Assembly: GCA_905480085.1 (NCBI GenBank)
Contig: CAJQPD010000113.1
Location: 1-7,107 of the forward strand
Direction of reading: 5' to 3'
From: an uncultured Acidimicrobiia bacterium
GTDB lineage: Bacteria > Actinomycetota > Acidimicrobiia > Spongiisociales > JAENVV01
Length of the DNA stretch: 7,107 nt
Part shown: one piece after another, positions 1 through 5,134 of the stretch
Numbering within the stretch: position 1 is the first letter of the stretch
Layout of the letters: every line of letters starts with the position of its first letter
Position numbers and translations under genes: made by a program
The notes under the pieces: model-generated
What the model saw: only the letters and a program-made list of their open reading frames with translations
Databases searched by the model: none
Told to the model about the DNA's origin: nothing

Positions 1-278
1 ATCTTGACTCACGCGAGGTCACGCTGGCCGGGGAGAAGCTCGACCTGAAGACCAAAGAGTTCGATCTGCTCGCCTACCTGGCTGAACGTCCCGGTCGGGT
101 CATTCGAAAACGGGAGTTGCTGGCGGCCGTCTGGCGCCAGCCGTACGGGGGACCGGACAAGACGATCGATGTTCACCTCTCATGGATCCGCAAGAAGCTC
201 GGTGAATCGGCCGCCGCGCCCCGGTTCATTCACACCGAACGTGGTGTAGGGGTCCGCCTGGTGGATCCGGCAGAATGA
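1..278 (+). CDS. OmpR/PhoB-family response regulator, C-terminal DNA-binding domain (5' partial)
   Basis: The first whole codon is at position 3, and 91 codons run to TGA at 276-278. The translated part is a winged-helix output domain. It begins near LDSREVTLAGEKLDL, followed by KTKEFDLLAYLAERPGRVI, RKRELLAAVW, a recognition-helix region TIDVHLSWIRKKLGE and the final hairpin IHTERGVGVRLV. This order is diagnostic of the OmpR/PhoB transcription-factor family. The phosphoacceptor receiver domain would lie upstream of the window. The stop overlaps the next gene's start (ATGA, 275-278), so the regulator and the kinase are translationally coupled and almost certainly form one two-component system. 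The signal sensed and the target promoters cannot be told from this fragment. Confidence 0.93.
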   Translation, partial: LDSREVTLAGEKLDLKTKEFDLLAYLAERPGRVIRKRELLAAVWRQPYGGPDKTIDVHLSWIRKKLGESAAAPRFIHTERGVGVRLVDPAE

Positions 279-1555
279 GGCGCCGGCTGGTTCTGCTGGC
301 CGTTGCCATTTCGTTGATGGTGGCTCTTTCGTTTGTTATTCCTCTTGCCTTTCTGGTCCGCGACCTCGCCCAGGACCGAGCCCTGGCCGCCGGTGAACGT
401 CAGGCCCAGGACATCGCCAGGGTTATCGCCACCCTGACGCCCGATCGGGGAGTGGTTGAAGCTTCCAAAGCGATTGCCCCGATAAGTGACGGCAATCTCT
501 CCACCTCTCTGATTCTCCCCGACGGGTCGGTGGTGGGAGGCGAACTATTGCCGGGGGAGAGTCCGACCCTGGCAATAACCGGTACCGCGTTTCGTACCGC
601 GGTCGGTGGTGATCAGATCATCTATACCCCGGTCATTCAGGAGGATGGCGAAACGGTTGTCGTGCGAGTCGTGGTGAGCGAAGCCGCCCTGAGTGAAGGC
701 GTCATGCAATCCTGGGAGGTTCTGGCGGGTGTGGCCGTAACGCTCGTGGTGCTCGGTGTTGTGGCGGCGGCAATCCTCGGTCGGTCGATTATTGGCCCGG
801 TTCAGGCTCTCGCCGACTCGGCGGCCCTACTCGGCGAAGGCGACCTATCGGTCAGAATCGAACCTGCCGGACCCCATGAGATTCAAGAAGCGGCCATCGA
901 ATTCAATCGTCTGGCCGAACGGATCAGCCGGCTGGTCCAGCGAGAGCGTGATGCTGCTGCGGATCTATCTCATCGTCTTCGAACGCCAATCACGGCTCTG
1001 CGTCTCGACATGGACGGCGTAGAAGACTCCCCGGCCATGACGAGAGTATGGGAGGACCTGGACATCCTCGAACGGACCGTTGACTTCCTGATTCGCCACT
1101 CCCTCCGTCCGGTGAGTCCCGACTCGGTGAGTGACTTCGCAGCGGTGCTGACCGAGAGAGTGGCGTTCTGGGCGCCCCTTGCCCGGGAACAGGGGCGGGA
1201 CGTGACGGTCTCGATAGGCGCAGGCGAAGCGATGGTTCGATCGGCCGAACACGATCTCAAGGCGATGATTGATGTTCTATTCGACAACGTGTTTGCTCAC
1301 TCGTTTGGTGCGTCCCCTTTGGCCGTTACCCTCAGAAGAGATCGGCAGAACAGTTACCTCACCTTCGAGGATGGTGGGCCGGGATTCTCGTCAACGTCGG
1401 TTCTCGGCAGAGGGTCGTCGGGGTCATCGTCAACCGGACTTGGTCTCGACATCGTCCGCTCAACCGCTGAGGGGGCTGGCGGATCGGTTTCGATTGGGTC
1501 CAGCCAGTCGCTGGGCGGCGCCCGGATCGAAGTTCGGCTTCCTCTGGTCGCCTAG
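275..1555 (+). CDS. Membrane sensor histidine kinase (HAMP, HisKA, HATPase)
   Basis: The 426-residue protein has the classic sensor-kinase layout. A first membrane helix spans about residues 4-28. An extracytoplasmic sensor region of about 120 residues follows, with no recognised ligand-binding fold. A second helix spans 148-169 and a HAMP linker about 170-222. The dimerisation/phosphoacceptor domain has the H-box LSHRLRTP, with His233 as the phosphorylated residue. The ATPase domain runs from about 325 to 424: N-box FDNVFAHS around Asn338, G1 box DGGPGF at 366-371 and G2 box STGLGL at 386-391. All key catalytic residues are present, so it should be active. The ATG overlaps the response-regulator stop by 4 bp. 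It presumably autophosphorylates at His233 and passes the phosphate to the upstream regulator. It converges with the redox operon, 26 bp away. Confidence 0.95.
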   Translation: MRRRLVLLAVAISLMVALSFVIPLAFLVRDLAQDRALAAGERQAQDIARVIATLTPDRGVVEASKAIAPISDGNLSTSLILPDGSVVGGELLPGESPTLAITGTAFRTAVGGDQIIYTPVIQEDGETVVVRVVVSEAALSEGVMQSWEVLAGVAVTLVVLGVVAAAILGRSIIGPVQALADSAALLGEGDLSVRIEPAGPHEIQEAAIEFNRLAERISRLVQRERDAAADLSHRLRTPITALRLDMDGVEDSPAMTRVWEDLDILERTVDFLIRHSLRPVSPDSVSDFAAVLTERVAFWAPLAREQGRDVTVSIGAGEAMVRSAEHDLKAMIDVLFDNVFAHSFGASPLAVTLRRDRQNSYLTFEDGGPGFSSTSVLGRGSSGSSSTGLGLDIVRSTAEGAGGSVSIGSSQSLGGARIEVRLPLVA

Positions 1556-1581
1556 ATCCTGGGGTCCGTTGCTGCCCGTGT

Positions 1582-2244
1582 CTAGGTTTCAGCTCGTTCG
1601 GCCCGAATCCGTTCGGCCCGAATCCGTTCCGTAACCGACTGTTGGGGTCTGGTGGCTTTGACTTCGGCCGTGGCGCCCGTGGCGCCCGAGGCGGCAGGGG
1701 TGGGACGGGGTCGCGGGGCGCGTTCTGGAGTGCTCGCCTGTGCGAAACGGACGATGAGAAGCATGATCACCATCGCCCCGGTGGCGATGTACAGTCCGAA
1801 GACGAACGGATTGGAGCTGTCGGTTCCTGCCATGATGCCATGCAACATGGCGACGACGAAGGTTCCGAAGGCACCGAAATGTATCGCCCGCCATACGGTC
1901 TGACCGATGAGCTTCTTCATGTAGAAGCTAACTGTGATGATTGCCAGCGAATAGAACCCGATAACTCCGAACGCGACGGCGTTCGGCCGCCATGTGGCCG
2001 CTCCGGGAACAAACAGATCTCGAAGGGCGAACTTGATGTACTCGTCGTTCTTGAGTGCCCACATGTGAACGCCGGTCGCCAGCAACGCCCCGATGGAGAG
2101 AGACTCATGGAAGAACGTGACTTGTTTGGCACGCATCGGTCCCATGACTTTCGTCGAGACCATGAGTCCCCAGATCGTCGCAGCCGAGAGGAGGGCATAG
2201 GCCACCAGTCCCGAGCCGCGAATTGCCATCCATTCGAAATTCAT
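1582..2244 (-). CDS. Ferric-reductase-like / cytochrome b-type transmembrane protein with Pro/Ala-rich tail
   Basis: The 220-residue protein has five predicted membrane helices at about 10-31, 46-66, 88-108, 118-139 and 147-167. Two pairs of histidines, His46/His60 and His122/His135 (spacings 13 and 12 residues), lie in helices 2 and 4. This is the bis-heme b pattern of the ferric reductase-like/YedZ (MsrQ) and cytochrome b families. Positively charged loops (near 31-41 and 109-119) and the basic residues after helix 5 predict N-out, C-in topology. The tail (171-220) is disordered and Pro/Ala-rich. It contains SGATGAT at 186-192 and a duplicated RIRAE near the end. There is no FAD/NADPH-binding reductase domain, so electrons must come from a partner. 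The start at 2244 overlaps the ApbE stop (ATGA). An upstream in-frame extension to 2565 runs inside apbE and is not credible. Calling it a transmembrane electron carrier is inference; whether it is MsrQ-like or a true ferric reductase is open. Confidence 0.85.
   Translation of the reverse strand: MNFEWMAIRGSGLVAYALLSAATIWGLMVSTKVMGPMRAKQVTFFHESLSIGALLATGVHMWALKNDEYIKFALRDLFVPGAATWRPNAVAFGVIGFYSLAIITVSFYMKKLIGQTVWRAIHFGAFGTFVVAMLHGIMAGTDSSNPFVFGLYIATGAMVIMLLIVRFAQASTPERAPRPRPTPAASGATGATAEVKATRPQQSVTERIRAERIRAERAET
1595..1629. repeat. 15-bp tandem repeat in the tail of the heme membrane protein gene
   Basis: CGTTCGGCCCGAATC occurs twice back to back (1595-1609 and 1610-1624), followed by a partial third copy CGTTC. 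On the minus strand it encodes the duplicated RIRAE near the C-terminus. The length of 15 bp keeps the frame, so copy-number change would only lengthen or shorten the tail. Confidence 0.85.
1669..1686. repeat. 9-bp tandem repeat encoding Gly-Ala-Thr twice
   Basis: CGTGGCGCC is repeated directly (1669-1677, 1678-1686). On the minus strand it encodes GATGAT, residues 187-192 of the heme membrane protein, within the SGATGAT sequence. Confidence 0.8.
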
Positions 2245-3086
2245 GCTGCCTGCTTTATTTGTGAGGTTGCGTACACCGATCCGTCGTTCCATACGACAAG
2301 GGCTCCCGATAGCCAGGAGCAGCGATCCGCCCAGGCCAATCCCTCGGCACCAAGTAGGAGGACGGCTTTGGCCCCGGCTTCCGCCTGGGCGGCGGTTTCG
2401 GCCAGGACGGTGGCGCTGAGGATCGGTGAATCGGCCGGTGATCCGGTACGCGGGTCGATGAGATGGTGCGCTTCGCTCGTGCCGACTTTCCAGCGCCGCC
2501 GGGTTGTTGAGCTGGTGGCCAGCGCGCCGATGCCCAGCTGGATTTCGGTAATGATGTTCCCCCATGGGTCGTCGATGGGAACAATGGCTTGCGGGTGGGA
2601 CGATCGGACGTCTCCGCCCGCCGACACGATCGCCGCCATGCCACGCTCGACGGCGACGTCACAAGACCAACCTTTGGCGATCCCGCCAAGATCGAACATG
2701 ATTGGCTCCGGTCGGTTGAGGCTATCCCCGCTGATAGACCAGGCCGGGACCTGCTGCCTGGCCGGTGCTTGTTTCAGATCGGCAACCTCGATAAACGTCC
2801 GGTCGTAGCCCCAGGCTCTGACGGCTGAACCGATCCCGACGTCGATGAGACCGTCGGTGCGACGCCTGGCATCCTGCGCTTCTCGCATCACGGCACCGAG
2901 AACCGGCGACAGTTGCACCCGCTCGGACTGCCGATTGTTGACCTGGCTGAGTTCACTGTCTGGCCTGAACCTGCTGCATATTTGTTCGGCAGATTCGAAC
3001 CAATGTCGGGTCGATTCGATGGCACCGCCGTTCTGAGCCACCACGGTGACATCGGTTCCCATCGCCCAGAACTGGAACTGGATCAC
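2241..3086 (-). CDS. apbE: FAD:protein FMN transferase (ApbE family)
   Basis: ApbE enzymes split FAD and attach FMN covalently to a Ser/Thr of a target protein, using Mg2+. The 281-residue protein has the family landmarks in order: AMGTDVTV at 8-15, SRFRPDSELSQVN at 38-50, FDLGGIAKGW at 131-140, SAGGDVR at 155-161, ATSSTTRRRW at 190-199, HHLIDPRTGSPA at 207-218, and ETAAQAEAGAKAVLLLG at 230-246 in the C-terminal metal-binding region. There is no signal peptide or lipobox, so it should act in the cytoplasm, unlike many exported proteobacterial ApbEs. It starts with GTG, overlapping the stop of the gene before it (GTGA), and no good ribosome site is visible; reinitiation is likely. It overlaps the heme membrane protein downstream, which points to that protein or another operon member as its substrate. 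No classical FMN_bind domain protein is in the window. Confidence 0.93.
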   Translation of the reverse strand: MIQFQFWAMGTDVTVVAQNGGAIESTRHWFESAEQICSRFRPDSELSQVNNRQSERVQLSPVLGAVMREAQDARRRTDGLIDVGIGSAVRAWGYDRTFIEVADLKQAPARQQVPAWSISGDSLNRPEPIMFDLGGIAKGWSCDVAVERGMAAIVSAGGDVRSSHPQAIVPIDDPWGNIITEIQLGIGALATSSTTRRRWKVGTSEAHHLIDPRTGSPADSPILSATVLAETAAQAEAGAKAVLLLGAEGLAWADRCSWLSGALVVWNDGSVYATSQIKQAA

Positions 3087-3580
3087 GACCCGGCAGACGG
3101 GGGGACGGTGGTCACCGGTGCTGGTGCCGGTGCTGGTGCGGGCGCTGCGGCTGGTGGCGGTGGGGGAGGAGGCGCAGTGGGAGGCTGTGTGCTTACGCCG
3201 CCACCTCCCCCACCGGTGCCACCCGAGGTGCCACCTGAACTGGTTTTGGATCCACCCGAGCTAACACTGCCTGAGCTGGCGGTGCCGGTCGATGAACTGG
3301 CAAGAACGACGGTCCTGGTAATGACCTCCGGTGGCGGAGGCGCCACTGGCGAATACCGGAGGATGGTGAGCCCCTTGTCAGGCATGGCCGGGACCGCAGC
3401 GGTCTCGCTCGTCGGTGCGGTACTCGGAGTAGTCGTCGGAGTCGGAGCGTCGGCGTTCGACGTATCGGGGGCCAGAGATTGAAAAGCGAGCACGCTGGTT
3501 GCCCAAGCGAGCGCGGCGGTCGTCCAGGCCAAAATGTGGGCCCATCGAGATGGGAAGAGGCGTTTTAGGAACATCGTCAT
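3083..3580 (-). CDS. Single-pass exported Pro/Gly/Ser-rich protein, function unknown
   Basis: I do not recognise a family for this 165-residue protein. A basic N-terminus (MTMFLKRLFPSRW) precedes one hydrophobic helix at about 13-34, so it should be anchored N-in with the rest outside. The outer part is nearly all low complexity. It has a Thr/Pro/Ala stretch (42-66), a short ordered-looking segment KGLTILRYSPVAPPPPEV then ITRTVVLAS (69-95), a Gly/Ser-rich run (97-130), a seven-proline run (137-143) and alternating Ala-Pro (146-155). There are no cysteines. It could be a flexible spacer across the cell wall, but that is a guess. Its start overlaps the stop of the preceding gene (ATGA at 3577-3580) and its stop overlaps the apbE GTG. 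This double coupling is the main evidence that it is a real gene despite its biased composition. An in-frame ATG two codons in (3574) is an alternative start. Confidence 0.75.
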   Translation of the reverse strand: MTMFLKRLFPSRWAHILAWTTAALAWATSVLAFQSLAPDTSNADAPTPTTTPSTAPTSETAAVPAMPDKGLTILRYSPVAPPPPEVITRTVVLASSSTGTASSGSVSSGGSKTSSGGTSGGTGGGGGGVSTQPPTAPPPPPPPAAAPAPAPAPAPVTTVPPSAGS

Positions 3581-3924
3581 GGGGTCACCGGTTCGGCGAC
3601 GACCAGTACGGCGTCTCGGTCGATGAGGAGTCGCGCAACAGCGTCAGGGAGCGTATTGTCGAGTTCGTCGACGCCCACATCCTGCGCCGAGCCTCGAAGT
3701 TCGAGTACTTTCGAAACCGAACCGGTCAAGTCCCCCACCGGGGTGGTCTCGGGCGGAGCTTCGACGATGGCCTCGACGATGGTCGCGCTTGGGGTCCCGG
3801 CGGTGACCTGTTCGAACGATCCGTCCTTGGCCGCATCGGGCTTTGCGGCCAGCAGGCTCATAACCGGGAAGGCTCCCAGTCCGGCCACGATCAGGGCGAC
3901 GACAATCAGCAAGGCGTGTCGCAT
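3577..3924 (-). CDS. Small membrane-anchored exported protein, function unknown
   Basis: The 115-residue protein has a hydrophobic N-terminal helix (about 4-27, RHALLIVVALIVAGLGAFPV) after a single Arg, predicting a membrane anchor or uncleaved signal with the C-terminal 88 residues outside. The outer part is acidic, with a low-complexity stretch (VEAIVEAPPETTPVGDL, 50-66). A more structured-looking end follows: SVSKVLELRGSAQDVGVDELDNTL then a short beta-like segment RDAVLVVAEPV. There are no cysteines or recognised motifs. DLTGSVS (65-71) is only a partial match to an ApbE acceptor motif. A plausible ribosome site (AAAGGCAGGG, 3941-3932) sits 7 nt before the ATG. The preceding gene ends 3 bp upstream, and this stop overlaps the next start. 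Its role is unknown; the context implies a part in the redox operon. Confidence 0.8.
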   Translation of the reverse strand: MRHALLIVVALIVAGLGAFPVMSLLAAKPDAAKDGSFEQVTAGTPSATIVEAIVEAPPETTPVGDLTGSVSKVLELRGSAQDVGVDELDNTLPDAVARLLIDRDAVLVVAEPVTP

Positions 3925-3927
3925 TGG

Positions 3928-4674
3928 CTAACCCTGCCTTTCGCTGATCGCTTCTGAGGCGTTCTCCTCAGCTTCTTGGGCCTTCTCAAGCGCTCCCCAA
4001 TAGTCGCCTTGGGCAGCTTTCGAATCCGCCTCGGCAAGTTGCCGTCGGGCTTCCTCGATCTTGTCGCCCTCACCGTTGGCCGCAACCGCCGCATCGATGG
4101 CTGCCATGGCATCGGCGCGGGCAGCGAGAAACTGGGTCGAACCGGCCGGCGGTTGTCCGGCGATAGTCGTCGTGGTGGTATCAGCTGCTGCGACGACTGT
4201 GGATGTGGTTGTATCCGCCGTGGTGCTGGTCGTGTCGGTGGCAGGTTCGTCTGTGGCTGCAACTGCTAAAACCGGCGCAGCGGCCGCTACCGGAGCAGGC
4301 CCGTTTACATAGACGGTTCGGGAGATCGGCGGCGGAGCCGGGGGTCCGTCGAGCGGCATTCCTTCAACCGCGCAAATTTCGCGGAGTGCATCGAGGGCTG
4401 CGTCTTCGACCGGTGTGATGGTGCCGGCCGTCTCCTTCTCGATGAGGGCTGCGGCATCTGGCACGCAGGCTGTCCAAATGTCAAGGTCCGAGAGGAATGA
4501 TTGCTGAGGTACTACTTCTGTCTCAACCACCACGGCCGGAATGGTTGAGTCGACTACGGCGGCGACCGGTTCTTTGGGTGGGGCATTCCCGATGAGGAAC
4601 ACAGAAGCGATGGCCGCCGCCGGGATGAGCACAACGCCGGCAATGAACGAGGCTCCAAACTTGTCTTTGGCCAC
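3928..4674 (-). CDS. Single-pass exported protein with Thr-rich linker and helical C-terminus, function unknown
   Basis: The 248-residue protein has four parts. First is an N-in membrane helix (about 8-29, after MAKDKFG). Second is a small extracytoplasmic segment (60-110) with two cysteines, Cys70 and Cys101, which could form a disulfide. Third is a Pro/Ala/Thr-rich linker (111-176) that includes PPPISRTVYV and a run of Asp-Thr-Thr repeats at 142-171. Fourth is a charged Ala/Glu-rich alpha-helical tail (181-246), probably a helical hairpin or coiled coil (DKIEEARRQLAEADSKAAQG). No family is recognised. The start is GTG, 3 bp after the ferredoxin stop; translation is probably coupled, as only a weak GAAGAG lies before it. 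The next gene starts 3 bp after its TAG. The two-cysteine segment is too short on evidence to call a cofactor site. Confidence 0.82.
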   Translation of the reverse strand: MAKDKFGASFIAGVVLIPAAAIASVFLIGNAPPKEPVAAVVDSTIPAVVVETEVVPQQSFLSDLDIWTACVPDAAALIEKETAGTITPVEDAALDALREICAVEGMPLDGPPAPPPISRTVYVNGPAPVAAAAPVLAVAATDEPATDTTSTTADTTTSTVVAAADTTTTTIAGQPPAGSTQFLAARADAMAAIDAAVAANGEGDKIEEARRQLAEADSKAAQGDYWGALEKAQEAEENASEAISERQG

Positions 4675-4677
4675 TCT

Positions 4678-4950
4678 TCAAACTTCCAGAGAGACGCACT
4701 CGGCAGGACACATCTCGGCAGCGTCGATGACGTCATCGACGAGATGTTCTGGGACACGGGCGACTCCGGCGTCGCCTTCGGGACCATGACCCTCCCCGAC
4801 GAGACCGTCAAAGATTGTGGTACTCCCGAAGAATGCCGCGTCTTCCTTGACAGCCCATAAACCGTCGGATCGACCCACAAATACCTCAGGGGCGATCTGT
4901 TCGCAGGTCCCTGCCCCTGTACAGAGAACCGGATCGATCCAAACCTTCAT
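4678..4950 (-). CDS. [3Fe-4S]-type ferredoxin
   Basis: The 90-residue protein begins MKVWIDPVLCTGAGTC. The cluster motif is Cys10-x5-Cys16 followed by Cys81-Pro82, with APEVF after the first part, as in actinobacterial single-cluster ferredoxins. Ala13 replaces the second Cys of a [4Fe-4S] motif, so a [3Fe-4S] cluster is the default reading. Two things are unusual. The region between the cysteine groups is longer than in typical members of about 62-70 residues (Gly/Asp/Phe-rich, about 26-65). There is also an extra cysteine, Cys85, in CPAEC. The ATG at 4950 is chosen because GGGAAGG (4966-4960) lies 9 nt upstream; the in-frame TTG at 4956 is too close to it. It is the first gene of the operon and the likely cytoplasmic electron donor or acceptor for the heme membrane protein at its other end. 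Confidence 0.88.
   Translation of the reverse strand: MKVWIDPVLCTGAGTCEQIAPEVFVGRSDGLWAVKEDAAFFGSTTIFDGLVGEGHGPEGDAGVARVPEHLVDDVIDAAEMCPAECVSLEV
4722..4741. repeat. Perfect 20-bp palindrome inside the ferredoxin gene
   Basis: CGTCGATGACGTCATCGACG equals its own reverse complement. It lies in the codons for LVDDVIDA just before the CPAEC motif. It may be a by-product of Asp/Val/Ile codon choice (GAC and GTC are complementary) or a protein-binding site. Confidence 0.6.
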
Positions 4951-4959
4951 GTCCAAATA

Positions 4960-4966
4960 CCTTCCC
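4960..4966 (-). promoter_or_regulatory. Ribosome binding site of the ferredoxin gene
   Basis: GGGAAGG on the minus strand, 9 nt before the ATG at 4950. It favours that ATG over the TTG at 4956, which would be only 3 nt away. Confidence 0.65.
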
Positions 4967-4994
4967 TTTGTCTCATGACACCCTGCCGACTCTT

Positions 4995-5023
4995 GCGATA
5001 AGTGGGGGATAACCGATTGGCAA
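4995..5023 (-). promoter_or_regulatory. Candidate promoter of the redox operon
   Basis: On the minus strand, TTGCCA (5023-5018) is separated by 17 bp from TATCGC (5000-4995). The -35 matches TTGACA in five of six positions; the -10 is weak. Transcription would start near 4988, leaving a leader of about 38 nt that contains the ferredoxin ribosome site. This is a motif match only; no other sequence in the 184-bp divergent gap looked better for this direction. Confidence 0.35.
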
Positions 5024-5112
5024 GCCTCTGGCGATTCTTTTAACCCCTTCTCGCTGACTGTGCATCGGCCGGTCCGCGGAAATCCTCAGTTGGACCTGCT
5101 GTTCGTTCAATA

Positions 5113-5132
5113 GTTTCAGAGTATCCTGAAAC
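5113..5132. promoter_or_regulatory. Inverted-repeat operator, probably for the adjacent MarR/GbsR-type repressor
   Basis: A perfect 7-6-7 inverted repeat, GTTTCAG-AGTATC-CTGAAAC, ends 2 bp before the repressor's GTG at 5135. Its size and position fit a dimeric winged-helix regulator controlling its own gene. It overlaps a possible -10 (TATCCT, 5122-5127), so binding would block transcription of the repressor-ABC unit. It lies about 125 bp upstream of the candidate start for the divergent redox operon, so control of that side is uncertain. Assigning this repeat to this regulator is inference. Confidence 0.6.
5122..5127 (+). promoter_or_regulatory. Possible -10 element for a leaderless regulator transcript
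   Basis: TATCCT fits the actinobacterial TAnnnT -10 pattern. It would place the transcription start 7-8 bp downstream, on or next to the GTG at 5135. That agrees with the lack of any ribosome site before this GTG. No good -35 is seen at 17 bp. An alternative is TAGTTT at 5111-5116 with TTGGAC at 5090-5095 (15-bp spacer). Confidence 0.35.
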
Positions 5133-5134
5133 CT

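Noticed and set aside
1551..1586. CCTAGA...TCTAGG inverted repeat spanning both convergent stop codons, as a shared terminator
   Set aside because: The stem is only 6 bp with a 24-nt loop and no T-run on either strand. It largely reflects two TAG stops facing each other.
2245..2565. Upstream extension of the heme protein frame
   Set aside because: It lies wholly inside apbE in another frame, encodes an Arg/Pro/His-rich segment without family resemblance, and the ATG at 2244 makes the usual ATGA junction.
1642..2808. Long plus-strand open frame (388 residues) opposite the heme protein and apbE genes
   Set aside because: It is antisense to two genes with clear family motifs and overlapping junctions. 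Its translation is Arg/Asp/Ser-rich with no recognisable domain. It is a shadow of high-GC coding sequence.
3116..3175. GGTGCTGGTGC-type low-complexity DNA as a non-coding repeat array
   Set aside because: It is irregular and fully explained as codons for the Pro run and Ala-Pro repeats of the 165-residue protein.
2913..3482. Plus-strand frame with Gly/Ala and Val/Pro runs (189 residues)
   Set aside because: It is a mirror of the Pro/Gly/Ser-rich minus-strand gene. The minus-strand frame is coupled to neighbours at both ends and this one is not.
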